A stretch of DNA of 64,000 nt, taken from positions 152,536 through 216,535 of the forward strand of contig JAXLSW010000009.1 in the NCBI GenBank assembly GCA_046330415.1, written 5' to 3'. The position numbers were made by a program, and so were the translations under genes. Source of the stretch: RHKX01 sp046330415. GTDB lineage: Bacteria > Actinomycetota > Thermoleophilia > Solirubrobacterales > 70-9. Below, piece after piece: positions 47,838 through 56,810 of this stretch. The notes under the pieces are model-generated. The model did not search any database. It was not told the origin of the DNA and saw nothing but the letters and a program-made list of their open reading frames with translations. The stretch's first letter is position 1. Every line of letters begins with the position of its first letter.

Positions 47838-48940
47838 CGACCGATGAACTCGACCGCCTCTGACACCTCGTCGGTCAGCAGCAGCAGCTCCTCGTAGGGA
47901 GGATCGGCCAGCGCGGCCTGGCCGCGCAGCACGTCCCAGACGCCGTTGGTGGTGAAGAACTCCCGGCCGAGGAAGACCATCGGCACGCGCTCATAGGGCG
48001 GCGCGTAGGCGTTGAGCGCGGCGTCCTGGAAGACCTCCTGGATCGTCCCGGCGCCTCCCCGCGCGAAGACGACGCCGTTGTCGGCGAGACGCAGCAGACC
48101 GTCCTCGCGGATCGAGTTGGCGAAGTACTTGGCGATGTGGGTGGCGAACCGCCCGACCGGCTCGTGCGTGTAGAGCCAGGTGGGGATCGCGAGGCTCTCA
48201 CCGCCGTGCGCCGAGGCGCGAACGGCGTGGACCCGCTCGGCGACGTCACCGTAGCCGGGGTCGTCCACCCCCGGCGCTTCGCGCAGCACCTCCAGCGCCG
48301 CGGCGATCGCGTCGGCGGTGCCCTCATCCGCCGGCCCCTCGCGCGTCAGGTACGCGCCGAGGTTCGCCGCCTCCATCACCCCGGGGCCGCCGCCGGTGGC
48401 CACGAAGAAGCCCGCGCGCGTCAGCTCGATTCCGAGCCGGACGACCTGCTCGTACTCGTCCGTGTCGCGGGTGACGGCGTGCCCACCCATGACGCCGACG
48501 ACGCGCCGCGCCTCCTCCCCGGCGGGCCGGATCAGCTCGCCGATCGCGTCGGTCATCGCCGTGTCGTGCATCCGCTGGGCGATCGCCTCGACCGGCTCCA
48601 TCGGCTCGGGATGAGCGTGGAACCAGGCCTCGATCGCAGCGTCGGCGCCGCTCGAGGCGAGCGTCTCGTAGGTATAGAGACCGGAGGGGTAGACGCGGAA
48701 CGGCCGCCCCTCGGAGAGGTCGGGGATGACGACGGCGCCGTTGGCCTGGACGGCCAGCGCGTCCTCGCCGTCACCGAACGTGCAGGCGAGGAAGGCGGAG
48801 CCGTTGACGTCGATCACGCTCCAGTCAAGCCCGCAGGCCCGCAGGTCGACCCCCTCGATGACGACGCCGCGCAGGTCGCCGCGGCTGACCAGGTACTCGG
48901 TTACCGCGCTCGGGCTGGAGAGCTCGTGGACGTGGTTCAT
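47819..48940 (-). CDS. LOG-family nucleotide-binding protein
   Basis: A 373-residue protein whose C-terminal 230 residues are a LOG/lysine-decarboxylase-like Rossmann domain. Conserved motifs are VATGGGPGVMEAANLGAY and FARGGAGTIQEVFQDA, where PGGxGTxxE is seen as RGGAGTIQE. LOG proteins release the base from cytokinin or other nucleoside 5'-monophosphates. The N-terminal 130 residues are a family-specific extension. The ATG at 48940 or GTG at 48946 may be used. The physiological substrate in this organism is unknown. Confidence 0.87.
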   Translation of the reverse strand: MNHVHELSSPSAVTEYLVSRGDLRGVVIEGVDLRACGLDWSVIDVNGSAFLACTFGDGEDALAVQANGAVVIPDLSEGRPFRVYPSGLYTYETLASSGADAAIEAWFHAHPEPMEPVEAIAQRMHDTAMTDAIGELIRPAGEEARRVVGVMGGHAVTRDTDEYEQVVRLGIELTRAGFFVATGGGPGVMEAANLGAYLTREGPADEGTADAIAAALEVLREAPGVDDPGYGDVAERVHAVRASAHGGESLAIPTWLYTHEPVGRFATHIAKYFANSIREDGLLRLADNGVVFARGGAGTIQEVFQDAALNAYAPPYERVPMVFLGREFFTTNGVWDVLRGQAALADPPYEELLLLTDEVSEAVEFIGRYADDP

Positions 48941-48979
48941 CGCCACGCGCTCAGACCCCGGCGCCGACCGCGCCCCTCC

Positions 48980-49252
48980 TCAGCCGAAGTCGCCGGAACG
49001 GACCCGCTCGGCCATCTCGTCGGACTCGGCCCGGTAGACCTCGCCGTCAGGGAGCTCGAGCACCGGCAGCAGCTTCTGGCCACTGAGCTCGATCACCTCG
49101 GCGCGGCCCTTCTCGCTCTTGCCGTAGCCGTGCGTGACGACCTCGTAGGGGATCCCCTTCGCCTTCAGCTCCTTCTCGACCTTCCAGCAGGCGTCCATGT
49201 CGACGTGGAGGAAGGTCCATGAGCAGCGGTGCAACTTGATCGGTTCTGGCAT
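48980..49252 (-). CDS. Glutaredoxin/GST N-terminal-like protein
   Basis: A 90-residue thioredoxin-fold protein similar to the N-terminal domain of glutathione S-transferases. IKLHRCSWTFLH holds the Cys at the usual active-site position, and LLPVLELPDGEVY has the cis-Pro and following strand. The GST C-terminal helical domain is missing, so it is a stand-alone domain. ATG 49252 gives the full fold. It ends 40 bp before the LOG gene start and could be co-transcribed with it. Role may be thiol redox or ligand binding. Confidence 0.8.
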   Translation of the reverse strand: MPEPIKLHRCSWTFLHVDMDACWKVEKELKAKGIPYEVVTHGYGKSEKGRAEVIELSGQKLLPVLELPDGEVYRAESDEMAERVRSGDFG

Positions 49253-49341
49253 GGGACGACCCTACTGCGAACGGAGAGGGTGGCCCGACCACCCACAGGC
49301 AAGTAGGGCGACGGAGCCACGGGACCCGGCGGGGCCCCTCC

Positions 49342-49743
49342 CTACCCAGCCCACCAACCGCGCGCGCCCTCCACGTCGTCGCGCGGGTTGTCGCCGAGGC
49401 GTGGCGCCCCGAAGACGAGCAACTCGAGGCCGTCGGGCCCGGCCTCGTAGCCACGCCACGTCCCGGGCGGGATCCGGATCGCGTCCCACTTCGTGACGTC
49501 GATGATCTCCTCGTCGAGCTTCATCCGCCCGCTGCCGCCGACGACGACGAACACCTCCTCCTGCTCCCTGTGGGTGTGGCCGAAGGGGAAGCGGTAGCTC
49601 GGCGGGATGCGCTGGAAGGTGAGGCCGGACTCCTCGAGCTCGAGCGCATTCCGCGCGACGCGGAACTCGAGGTCGGACGGGCCGTCGAAGTTGGAGCCGA
49701 CGTCGGCGACGTCGTCCCTGAGGTTCACGCGCGTGAAGGCCAC
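49342..49743 (-). CDS. Cupin-domain protein
   Basis: A 133-residue single-domain cupin. The metal-binding motif 1 is FGHTHREQEEVFVVVGG, with two His and a Glu, and motif 2 is KWDAIRIPPGTWRGYEAG, where the usual His is replaced. The GTG at 49743 is preceded by AGGAT; the ORF can be extended but upstream residues look unrelated. Such small cupins may be isomerases, dioxygenases or sugar-binding proteins. The function here is unassigned. Confidence 0.82.
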   Translation of the reverse strand: MAFTRVNLRDDVADVGSNFDGPSDLEFRVARNALELEESGLTFQRIPPSYRFPFGHTHREQEEVFVVVGGSGRMKLDEEIIDVTKWDAIRIPPGTWRGYEAGPDGLELLVFGAPRLGDNPRDDVEGARGWWAG

Positions 49744-49810
49744 CGTCGCGATCCTAAGCCGTCCGATTCGCTGGACGCGCGCCACAACCCGCGTCTAGGA
49801 TCAAGCTGCG

Positions 49811-50713
49811 ATGGAGGGGCAGACGCTCGCACTCACCGACGGCGGGATCGAGACCGAGCTGATCTTCCGTCATGGCTTCGATCTGCCGGCCTTCGCCTCC
49901 TTCCCCCTGCTCGAGGACGAGGCAGGTCGCGAGGCGATCCGGGCCTACTTCGAGCCGTTCCTCGATCTCGCGGAATCGCTGGGCGCGCCCTTCGTTCTCG
50001 ACACCGCGACGTGGCGCGCCAACCCGGACTGGGGAGCCGAGCTGGACTACGAGCTGGAAGCGCTCGCGGAGGCGAACCGGCGGGCGGTCAGCTTCGCCCG
50101 CGACCTCGCCGAGGGCCGCGACGACGTGACGATCAACGGCTCCCTCGGCCCCCGCGGCGACGGCTACGTGGTCGGCGAGCGAATGAGCGCCGAGGAGGCG
50201 ACCGACTACCACGCCTGGCAGATCGGGGTGCTGGCCGAGGCCGGGGTCGATCGATGCTCGGCGATCACCGTCACCTACCCGGAGGAGGGGACGGGAGTCG
50301 TCCGGGCCGCTGCGGCAGCGGATCTCCCGGTGAGCATCGGGTTCACGGTCGAGACCGACGGGCGACTGCCCGACGGCACCCCGCTGGGCGACGCCGTCGA
50401 GCGGGTGGACGAGGCGACGGACGGCGCCGCCGACTTCTTCATCGTCAACTGCGCGCACCCGACCCACATCGCGGGAGGCCTCGACGGCTCTCCGGCGCTG
50501 GCCCGTATCGGCGGCCTGCGTGTGAACGCCTCGGCGCTCAGCCACGAGGAACTCGACGCGATGGAGGAGCTCGACGAGGGCGACCCGGCGCAGCTCGGCC
50601 TCGACAACGCGGCGCTGCGGGAGGCGCTGCCGTCCATCCAGATGCTCGGCGGCTGCTGCGGGACCAACCACCGCCACGTGGCCGAGATCGCCACCGCCTG
50701 GCGAGACGCCTGA
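49811..50713 (+). CDS. Homocysteine S-methyltransferase family protein
   Basis: A 300-residue zinc enzyme that transfers a methyl group from S-methylmethionine, SAM or a related donor to homocysteine. The start LTDGGIETELIFRHGFDLP, the Cys of FIVNCAHPTH (about residue 218) and the Cys pair in LGGCCGTNHRHV (about 282) are the zinc-binding signatures. There is no cobalamin-binding domain, so it is of the MmuM/YagD kind rather than MetH. The ATG at 49811 fits the family start. Confidence 0.9.
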   Translation: MEGQTLALTDGGIETELIFRHGFDLPAFASFPLLEDEAGREAIRAYFEPFLDLAESLGAPFVLDTATWRANPDWGAELDYELEALAEANRRAVSFARDLAEGRDDVTINGSLGPRGDGYVVGERMSAEEATDYHAWQIGVLAEAGVDRCSAITVTYPEEGTGVVRAAAAADLPVSIGFTVETDGRLPDGTPLGDAVERVDEATDGAADFFIVNCAHPTHIAGGLDGSPALARIGGLRVNASALSHEELDAMEELDEGDPAQLGLDNAALREALPSIQMLGGCCGTNHRHVAEIATAWRDA

Positions 50714-50740
50714 AACGACCCGTCGCTCAGCGGCGCGGCG

Positions 50741-53191
50741 TCACTTCTCGAAGTTCAGCTTGATCCCGAGCTTCGTGACCGCGGAGTTGCCGGCAGCGTC
50801 GGTCAGTTCCACGGTGACCGAGGCCTTCGCCTTCTTGCCGGACTTCAGCGCCTTCAGGATCTTCTTCGCGTCCTTGCCCTTCGCGGGCTTGAGCGTCAGG
50901 GTCGTGTCCCCGGGCCCCACGCTCTGAGCGAGCGGCTTCAGCGCGATCGTGCTCTTGCCGAGCTTGATCGTGCCCGAGGCCTTCGCGGTCAGCGCCTCGT
51001 TCGCGGTGACGGCAACGGCGATCGCGACCTTCTTCACCTTCTGCTTCTTGACGGCGGTGGCTGAGCCGTCGAGCTTGGTGTCGGGTACGGGCGGCACGGA
51101 CGTATCGACCGTGAAGCTCCGGCTCGCCGGCGTCGCATCGACGTTCCCCGTCGGATCGGTGGCGCGGACGGCGAAGGTGTGGGAACCGTCGGCGAGGCCG
51201 CTCAGCGCGTGCGGCGAGGCGCAGGTCGCGAACGCTCCGCCGTCGAGCGAGCACTCGAAGGTCGAGCCGGTCTCGCTCGAGCTGAAGGCGAAGCTCGCAG
51301 TCGAGGTCGCGATCGTCCCGCTCGGACCGGAGTCGATCGTCGTCTCCGGGGGCGCGACGTCGGTGGTGATGTCGAGCGACCAGCCGCGGGCGAGGAAGCC
51401 GGTGTCACCGTCGCCGACGTCCGTCGCGTAGAGCCTCCATGTGCCGTTGGGATTGGTTCCGCGATATGCCTGGGTGAGGCAGGCCGCCTGCGGATCAGCC
51501 TCGTTCGGCCCGGGGTTGCAGTAGGGCGCCGGTGAGGTCGCGATGAAGTTGGAGTCCTCGTTGGTCGGCAGGTAGGTGCCGCCGACCACCGGCGCGAGAA
51601 CCCTGCCGGTGGCGCTGTCGTCGAACGTGAGGTCGGCGTCGACGGCGTCTGTGAAGCTCCCCGCCTGGGACATCAGCAGCACGCGTTGGCCCCCGGGACC
51701 CTCCAGCACGACGTCCATGTCGGCGGGGTAGGTGTGGTTGAACCCCTCGAGCGTCACGTTCACGTCGGCGACCTTGGCGTCGAGGCCGGAGACCGCTATC
51801 TCCGAGGGGTACAGGTCGGCGAGGCCTTTCATGTCTCCATCGGGCGGCAACGAGATCCGACTGTGATTGGAGCTGTCGGTGACGCGAGAGAACGTGACCA
51901 GGGCGTCATCGTTGGAGGAGCCGACGTAGACGGCGTTCCCGTCTGGGCTCACCGCGACCCCGCCGGCCCCGCTCAGCCCCTGCTGGGTGGTGGTGCAGCC
52001 AGCCGCGCCGCCGACGTCCTTGACGCACCCCACGCCGCTCAGCGCGCCCGTTGCGGTGTTGCGGTTGAAGCGGACGATGGCGTTGTCGCCAACGCTCGTG
52101 GCGTAGAGGCTCTTGCCGTCGGAGCTGACGTCGACGGAGATGAGAACGCCGAGCCCCTCCTGCGTCGAGCCACAACCGGTGGGGCCCGCATCGCCGATGC
52201 AGCCGACGCCGGTCAGGGCTCCGCTCGTCGTGTTGCGATCGAATTGGACGACGGCGCTCTCCGTCGTCGAGCCCGCGTAAACCGACTTGCCGTCGGGGCT
52301 GATCGCCACCGAGAACGCTCCCTGCAGGCCCTGCTGCGTGGCCCCGCAGGCCGCAGGGTCGCCGGCATCCGAGATGCAGCCCGCCGGGGTCAGAGCCCCG
52401 GTCGTGGTGTTCCGGTCGAAGCGGACGACGGCGCTGTCGTTGGTGCCCGCCACGTAGACGGACTTGCCATCGGGGCTGACGACGACCGAGCGGGCGCCGC
52501 TCAGCCCCTGCTGCGTGGCCCCGCAACCGATGCTCCCGCCGAAGTCCTCGATGCACCCATTGCCCGTCAGCGCGCCCGTGGAGGTGTCGCGGTCGAAGCG
52601 CACGATCGCGTTGTCGTTGGTGCTGACGGCGTAGACCGACTTGCCGTCGGGGCTGATGGCGACCGAGTAGGCGCCGCTGAGCCCCTGCTGATTTGCGCCG
52701 CAGGCGGGAATCTCACCGCCGCCGGGGTCGGAGATGCATCCCTGCGCCGTCAGCGCGCCGGTGGTGACGTTGCGGTCGAAGCGGACGATGGCGCGATCCC
52801 CCGTCGCCACCGCGTAGACCGACTTGCCATCCGGGCTGACGACCACATCGTTGGCTCCCTGCAGTCCCTGCTGGGTCACACCACAGCCGCCGGCATCGCC
52901 GAAGTCGCTGATGCACCCCTGACTGGTGAGCGTGCCGGAGGGCGAGCGGTCGTAGCGCAGGATCGCCCGGTCGCCGGAGGCGACTGCGTAGACCGACTTC
53001 CCGTTGGGGCTGACCGCGACTCCCGCCGCCCCGTCGAGGCCCGGCTGGCTGATCGGACAGCCGTTCGCCGCCGCCTGGGTGTCGTTGAAGCATTCGACCG
53101 GAGTGAGGGCGCCGACATCGGGCGCACCGGCCGCTGCCGCGGGCGCGAGAAGCGACGCGGCGAGAGCCAGAAGTGCGGCGAAGCGACCCAT
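50741..53191 (-). CDS. Secreted seven-bladed propeller, P-domain and Ig-like protein
   Basis: An 816-residue exported protein. The signal segment is FAALLALAASLLAPAAAAGA. Seven repeats of about 58 residues follow (VAISPDGKSVYAVSTNDNAI, VRFDRNTTTGALT, with a Cys pair in each), giving one complete seven-bladed propeller of the lactonase type. Residues about 455-610 match a proprotein-convertase P-domain (MDVVLEGPGGQRVLLMSQAG, WRLYATDVGDGDTG). An Ig-like ECSLDGGAF domain comes next, then a Lys-rich C-terminal module (ALKSGKKAKASVTVEL). There is no protease domain beside the P-domain. Function is probably cell-surface binding. Confidence 0.85.
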   Translation of the reverse strand: MGRFAALLALAASLLAPAAAAGAPDVGALTPVECFNDTQAAANGCPISQPGLDGAAGVAVSPNGKSVYAVASGDRAILRYDRSPSGTLTSQGCISDFGDAGGCGVTQQGLQGANDVVVSPDGKSVYAVATGDRAIVRFDRNVTTGALTAQGCISDPGGGEIPACGANQQGLSGAYSVAISPDGKSVYAVSTNDNAIVRFDRDTSTGALTGNGCIEDFGGSIGCGATQQGLSGARSVVVSPDGKSVYVAGTNDSAVVRFDRNTTTGALTPAGCISDAGDPAACGATQQGLQGAFSVAISPDGKSVYAGSTTESAVVQFDRNTTSGALTGVGCIGDAGPTGCGSTQEGLGVLISVDVSSDGKSLYATSVGDNAIVRFNRNTATGALSGVGCVKDVGGAAGCTTTQQGLSGAGGVAVSPDGNAVYVGSSNDDALVTFSRVTDSSNHSRISLPPDGDMKGLADLYPSEIAVSGLDAKVADVNVTLEGFNHTYPADMDVVLEGPGGQRVLLMSQAGSFTDAVDADLTFDDSATGRVLAPVVGGTYLPTNEDSNFIATSPAPYCNPGPNEADPQAACLTQAYRGTNPNGTWRLYATDVGDGDTGFLARGWSLDITTDVAPPETTIDSGPSGTIATSTASFAFSSSETGSTFECSLDGGAFATCASPHALSGLADGSHTFAVRATDPTGNVDATPASRSFTVDTSVPPVPDTKLDGSATAVKKQKVKKVAIAVAVTANEALTAKASGTIKLGKSTIALKPLAQSVGPGDTTLTLKPAKGKDAKKILKALKSGKKAKASVTVELTDAAGNSAVTKLGIKLNFEK

Positions 53192-53258
53192 CCCTGCGAT
53201 GAACCTAACAGGACTTCACACGCCCGACAGCCGATTCATCGACGGCCCGGCGAGGCGC

Positions 53259-56015
53259 TCAGGTCCGATCCAGGAGCTCGAGCACCTCGTCCATCAGCTC
53301 GTCGTTGAAGGACTGCTCCCAATCGCGGCTCCACTCGACGGTGGCGCCCGCCACCCGGCGCTCGTAGTCGTCGACGCCCGCGACGGCCTCCGCCAACCCC
53401 TCGACGATGCCGTCGATGCTGGGGGGCTTGGTGATCAGGTTCGGTGAGAGCTGCGCCATCGCCTCGGGGGTCTTCGTCTCGAAGCTGTTGGTGACGGTGA
53501 GCATCCCCGCCGAGGCCATCTCCAACGGGACCAAACTCGGATGGGGGGTGCTCATCAGCGCCAGGCCGGCGTCATGCGCCGTGAGGACCTCCGCGTAGCT
53601 GCCCTGGTTGCGCTTCGACAGCAACTCGAGGTGGCGGCCGTTCGGCAGGGCGACGACGCGGTCGCGGCCCTCCACCGAGCCGATCCCGTGCAGGTCCCAC
53701 TCGGGCCCGAAGACCCCTCGGCTGACGGCCTCGGCGATCCCGAGCATCCCGAGCTCGAACATGTTGCGGGCGCCGTGGCCCTCCGGCCGCGCGTAGAAGA
53801 GCAGCCGCTTGCGCTCGCGCGAGGCCATGTCGGCGACGGGCGGCGGCTCGACCGCCGTGATCGCGTTCTCGAACGGCAGCGACCGCTCCCGGCCGATCTC
53901 GGGACCGTCGGCGAAGACCCCGTATCCGCGCTCGGCGAAGAAGTCGCGCAGCAGCGCGGTCGAGAACAGCGCGTAGTGATCGAGGTCGTAGGTGCTGAGC
54001 GCGTAGGCGGCCCACGAGCCCATGGGATGGGTGTAGGGCTCGAACTCCTGGATCAGATAGAGGAACCGAGAGCGGTTGGTCTGGGCGACCGCCGCGGCGG
54101 CGATGTGCGCCGTCCACCAGGTCGTGGCGATGAACCGGTCGTTCGGGTTGACCGCCACGGGCGCATCGCGATCGCGCCCGAACGCCACCTCGACGCGGTC
54201 GAAGAGGCCGTTCAGGCCGGCGTAGGCCTCAACCTCCTGCTGCCAGGCGCTCGGCAGCGCCGGCGTCGGATCCACCGTCACGATCCGGACCCGCCTCCCC
54301 TTCTCCGCGAGCCTGCGCGCCAGGTTGAACTTCGTGATGTAGCCGCCGAAGAGGTGCTGCAGCTCGATGGTCGGGATCAGCAGGTTGATCCGCTCCGGCT
54401 CCTCCGCGGAGACGACCAGATCGAGCGGCTCGACGATCGTCCCCAGGGCCCGGGTTCCGGGATGGGTGATGCCGGCGACGGTCCCTCCGAGCGCCTCCGT
54501 CCTGCGGGGAGGGAGACGGGCGTCGTAGTTGATCCCCGGCAGCGGCCGCGAGCGGATGCGCCCGAGCACGTCCATCGCGCGGGTCCAGAGGAGACCCTGC
54601 AGGAGGATCCACTCGGCGTCCTGGGTCTCCGTGTGGCCGAACCAGCGACGCGACATCCGCGCGAGGAGCCACAGCGAGGTGAGCGGGCTGCGCTCGTTCT
54701 CGAACCGGCGCAGGGCTCTCCTCGCGTCCGGCCTGATGCGGTCACCGCCACGCGCGGAGGCGGTCGTTGCCAGCAGACGAATGCGGCAGTAGGCGTCGAA
54801 GTAGGCGGCGCGCCAGCCGGTCGCGGCGTCCATGGCCCGGCGCAGGATCGTCCTCGAGTCCTCCCCGCGCTCCTTCGCACCCTGGTGGCCGAGCGCGGCG
54901 CCCCCGTGCTGGACGTAGTCGTAGAGCGGCTCGTCGACGTAGGCGATCTCGCCGACCGACCGCGCCGCCACCGCCAGCCACTGGTCGTGGTACTGCTGGC
55001 CCGGGGTCTCGGGGAACGGGAGGACGATGTCGAGCAGCTCACGGCGGAAGAGCGACGCCGCACCCGTGACGGTGTTCGCGATCAGAAGCGAAGCGAGGTT
55101 GGTGTGGTTGTTGGTCCGGTCAGCGCTCCAGTAGCCGGCGGCGATCGTGGCGCCCTCGGTGTCGACGACGCGCTGATCGCTGTAGACGAGCTGCGCGCTT
55201 CCGAGCGCCGAGCGGAGCTTCGCCAGCTTGTCGGGGTACCAGATGTCGTCCTGGTCGCTCAGGGCCACCAGCCGGACGGACGCCGGCACCTGGCCGAGGA
55301 CGCGTTCGAAGTTGCGGTAGAAGCCGGCCCGCCGAGGGGAGCGGGAGAGCCGGAAGCGCGGATCGTCCCCGACGACCCGCTGGATCCCCTCGAACGCCTC
55401 CGGGCTCGAACCGTCGTCGCTGATCAGGCAGATCCACTCGACGTCGCGCTGGGCGCGAATCGACTCGACCTGACGCGCCAGGAGCTCGAGGTCGGGCTCG
55501 TAAGTGGCCATGCAGACGGCGATCTCGGCTGTCGTCTCCTCGGAGCTCGGATCCGCCGGGAGGGAGGGCTCGGCCATGATCGGGTCGAGCGCCGCCTCCG
55601 CCACGGTCCCGTCCTCCAGCGTCGCGCGGACGACGATCTGCAGCGTCCCCGTCGCCGGCATCCACACGGGCACACTCGCCCAGAAGCCGCAGCGATAGCT
55701 GAGCCGGTTCGGATCGGCCTTCGATCCCGGGCCGCGGCCGCTGTCCCCCCAGGCGCTCGGCGGATTCAGCTTGTAGTAGACGTCGGTACGCGGCATTCCG
55801 TGCGCCGTCGCCTCGGTGATCTGGCCATCGGCGACGAGCTCGAGGCGCTTGATCGGCTGCAGGCGGTGGAAGCAGGCGCCCGTGATGAACAGGCTCGCCT
55901 CGGCACCGCCGGGCAGGCTCGCCGGGACGCCCTCCTCCACGCGGAGGTCGAGGTCGGGGTCCCGCGAGATCGTCGGGGCTGGGAGTGTCGTTCCGTTCAC
56001 AGTCAAGTGCACCAT
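53259..56015 (-). CDS. Bifunctional glycosyltransferase: GT2 plus WsaF-like C-terminal domain
   Basis: A 918-residue enzyme. Residues about 160-400 form a GT2 domain (AVCMATYEPDLELLARQVES, DQDDIWYPDKL, QYHDQWLAVAAR) resembling rhamnosyltransferases. Residues about 560-880 have a GT4/GT-B-like domain similar to WsaF (GGYITKFNLARRLAEKGRRV, LIQEFEPYTHPMGSWAAYAL, SLVPLEMASAGMLTVTNSFE). The N-terminal 150 residues are beta-rich. The ATG at 56015 fits the domain start; no clear Shine-Dalgarno is seen. With the GT2 and membrane genes on the other strand it suggests surface-polysaccharide assembly. Confidence 0.83.
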   Translation of the reverse strand: MVHLTVNGTTLPAPTISRDPDLDLRVEEGVPASLPGGAEASLFITGACFHRLQPIKRLELVADGQITEATAHGMPRTDVYYKLNPPSAWGDSGRGPGSKADPNRLSYRCGFWASVPVWMPATGTLQIVVRATLEDGTVAEAALDPIMAEPSLPADPSSEETTAEIAVCMATYEPDLELLARQVESIRAQRDVEWICLISDDGSSPEAFEGIQRVVGDDPRFRLSRSPRRAGFYRNFERVLGQVPASVRLVALSDQDDIWYPDKLAKLRSALGSAQLVYSDQRVVDTEGATIAAGYWSADRTNNHTNLASLLIANTVTGAASLFRRELLDIVLPFPETPGQQYHDQWLAVAARSVGEIAYVDEPLYDYVQHGGAALGHQGAKERGEDSRTILRRAMDAATGWRAAYFDAYCRIRLLATTASARGGDRIRPDARRALRRFENERSPLTSLWLLARMSRRWFGHTETQDAEWILLQGLLWTRAMDVLGRIRSRPLPGINYDARLPPRRTEALGGTVAGITHPGTRALGTIVEPLDLVVSAEEPERINLLIPTIELQHLFGGYITKFNLARRLAEKGRRVRIVTVDPTPALPSAWQQEVEAYAGLNGLFDRVEVAFGRDRDAPVAVNPNDRFIATTWWTAHIAAAAVAQTNRSRFLYLIQEFEPYTHPMGSWAAYALSTYDLDHYALFSTALLRDFFAERGYGVFADGPEIGRERSLPFENAITAVEPPPVADMASRERKRLLFYARPEGHGARNMFELGMLGIAEAVSRGVFGPEWDLHGIGSVEGRDRVVALPNGRHLELLSKRNQGSYAEVLTAHDAGLALMSTPHPSLVPLEMASAGMLTVTNSFETKTPEAMAQLSPNLITKPPSIDGIVEGLAEAVAGVDDYERRVAGATVEWSRDWEQSFNDELMDEVLELLDRT

Positions 56016-56042
56016 CGTAGGAGGGAAGCGTCGAGTGACGCT

Positions 56043-56810
56043 ATGGTCCCCGCCCCTATGGAGGCCTCGAACGGGGGAAACCCGAAGGTCATAGTCGTCA
56101 TGCCGGCGCGTCAAGCGGCGGCGACGCTGAAGCAAACCGTCTCAGAGATCCCGCTCGACGCGGTCGACGAGATCATCCTCGTCGACGACAGCTCGACCGA
56201 TGAGACCGTCGAGCTCGCCCGGAGCCTGCCGCTCACCGTGGTCTGGCACCCCCACCAGGTCGGCTACGGCGGCAACCAGAAGACCTGCTACATGCAGGCG
56301 CTCAACCACGGTGCCGACGTCGTCGTGATGCTCCACCCCGACGGGCAGTACGAGCCGGGGCTGATCCCGAACATGATCGCCCCGATCATCGCCGGGGAGG
56401 CCGACATGGTGCTCGGCTCGCGCCTGGCGGTCCCCGGGGCCGCGCTGGCGGCCGGAATGCCGCGCTGGAAGTGGCTCGCCAACCGCTTCCTGACGACGAT
56501 CCAGAACAAGATCATGCACACGAACCTGAGCGAGGCACACACCGGCTACCGCGCCTACTCACGCGATCTGCTGATCGGCATCCCGTTCCTGCGCAACTCG
56601 CTCGACTTCGTCTTCGACGCCGAGGTGCTCTACCAGGCGACCGAGCTCGGCTACCGGCTCGAGGAGGTGCCGGCGCGCTGCCGCTACTTCGACGAGGCGT
56701 CGTCGGTCGGCTTCAAGTCCGGGGTGGTCTACGGGACCAAGACCCTGCTGGCCGGGGCGCGGCTGATGCTGCACCGCGCGGGGTGGCGCTCCGCCAAGTA
56801 CCGGGCCTGA
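56043..56810 (+). CDS. GT2 glycosyltransferase, DPM1-like
   Basis: A 255-residue family 2 glycosyltransferase of the polyprenyl-phosphate mannose/glucose synthase type. KVIVVMPARQAAATL begins the fold. IILVDDSSTDETV, VVMLHPDGQYEPGLI and ADMVLGSRL are the nucleotide-sugar and metal-binding motifs, and EAHTGYRAYSRDLL the acceptor region. No membrane helices are seen at the C-terminus. ATG 56043 is the start after AGGAGGG; 56058 is possible. It overlaps the next membrane-protein start by one base (TGATG), so they are coupled and likely work together on lipid-linked sugars. Confidence 0.88.
   Translation: MVPAPMEASNGGNPKVIVVMPARQAAATLKQTVSEIPLDAVDEIILVDDSSTDETVELARSLPLTVVWHPHQVGYGGNQKTCYMQALNHGADVVVMLHPDGQYEPGLIPNMIAPIIAGEADMVLGSRLAVPGAALAAGMPRWKWLANRFLTTIQNKIMHTNLSEAHTGYRAYSRDLLIGIPFLRNSLDFVFDAEVLYQATELGYRLEEVPARCRYFDEASSVGFKSGVVYGTKTLLAGARLMLHRAGWRSAKYRA

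Noticed and set aside
53541..56042. The 834-codon N-terminal extension of the DPM1-like gene frame
   Set aside because: It overlaps the opposite-strand glycosyltransferase gene and has no protein-like sequence; the real gene begins at 56043.
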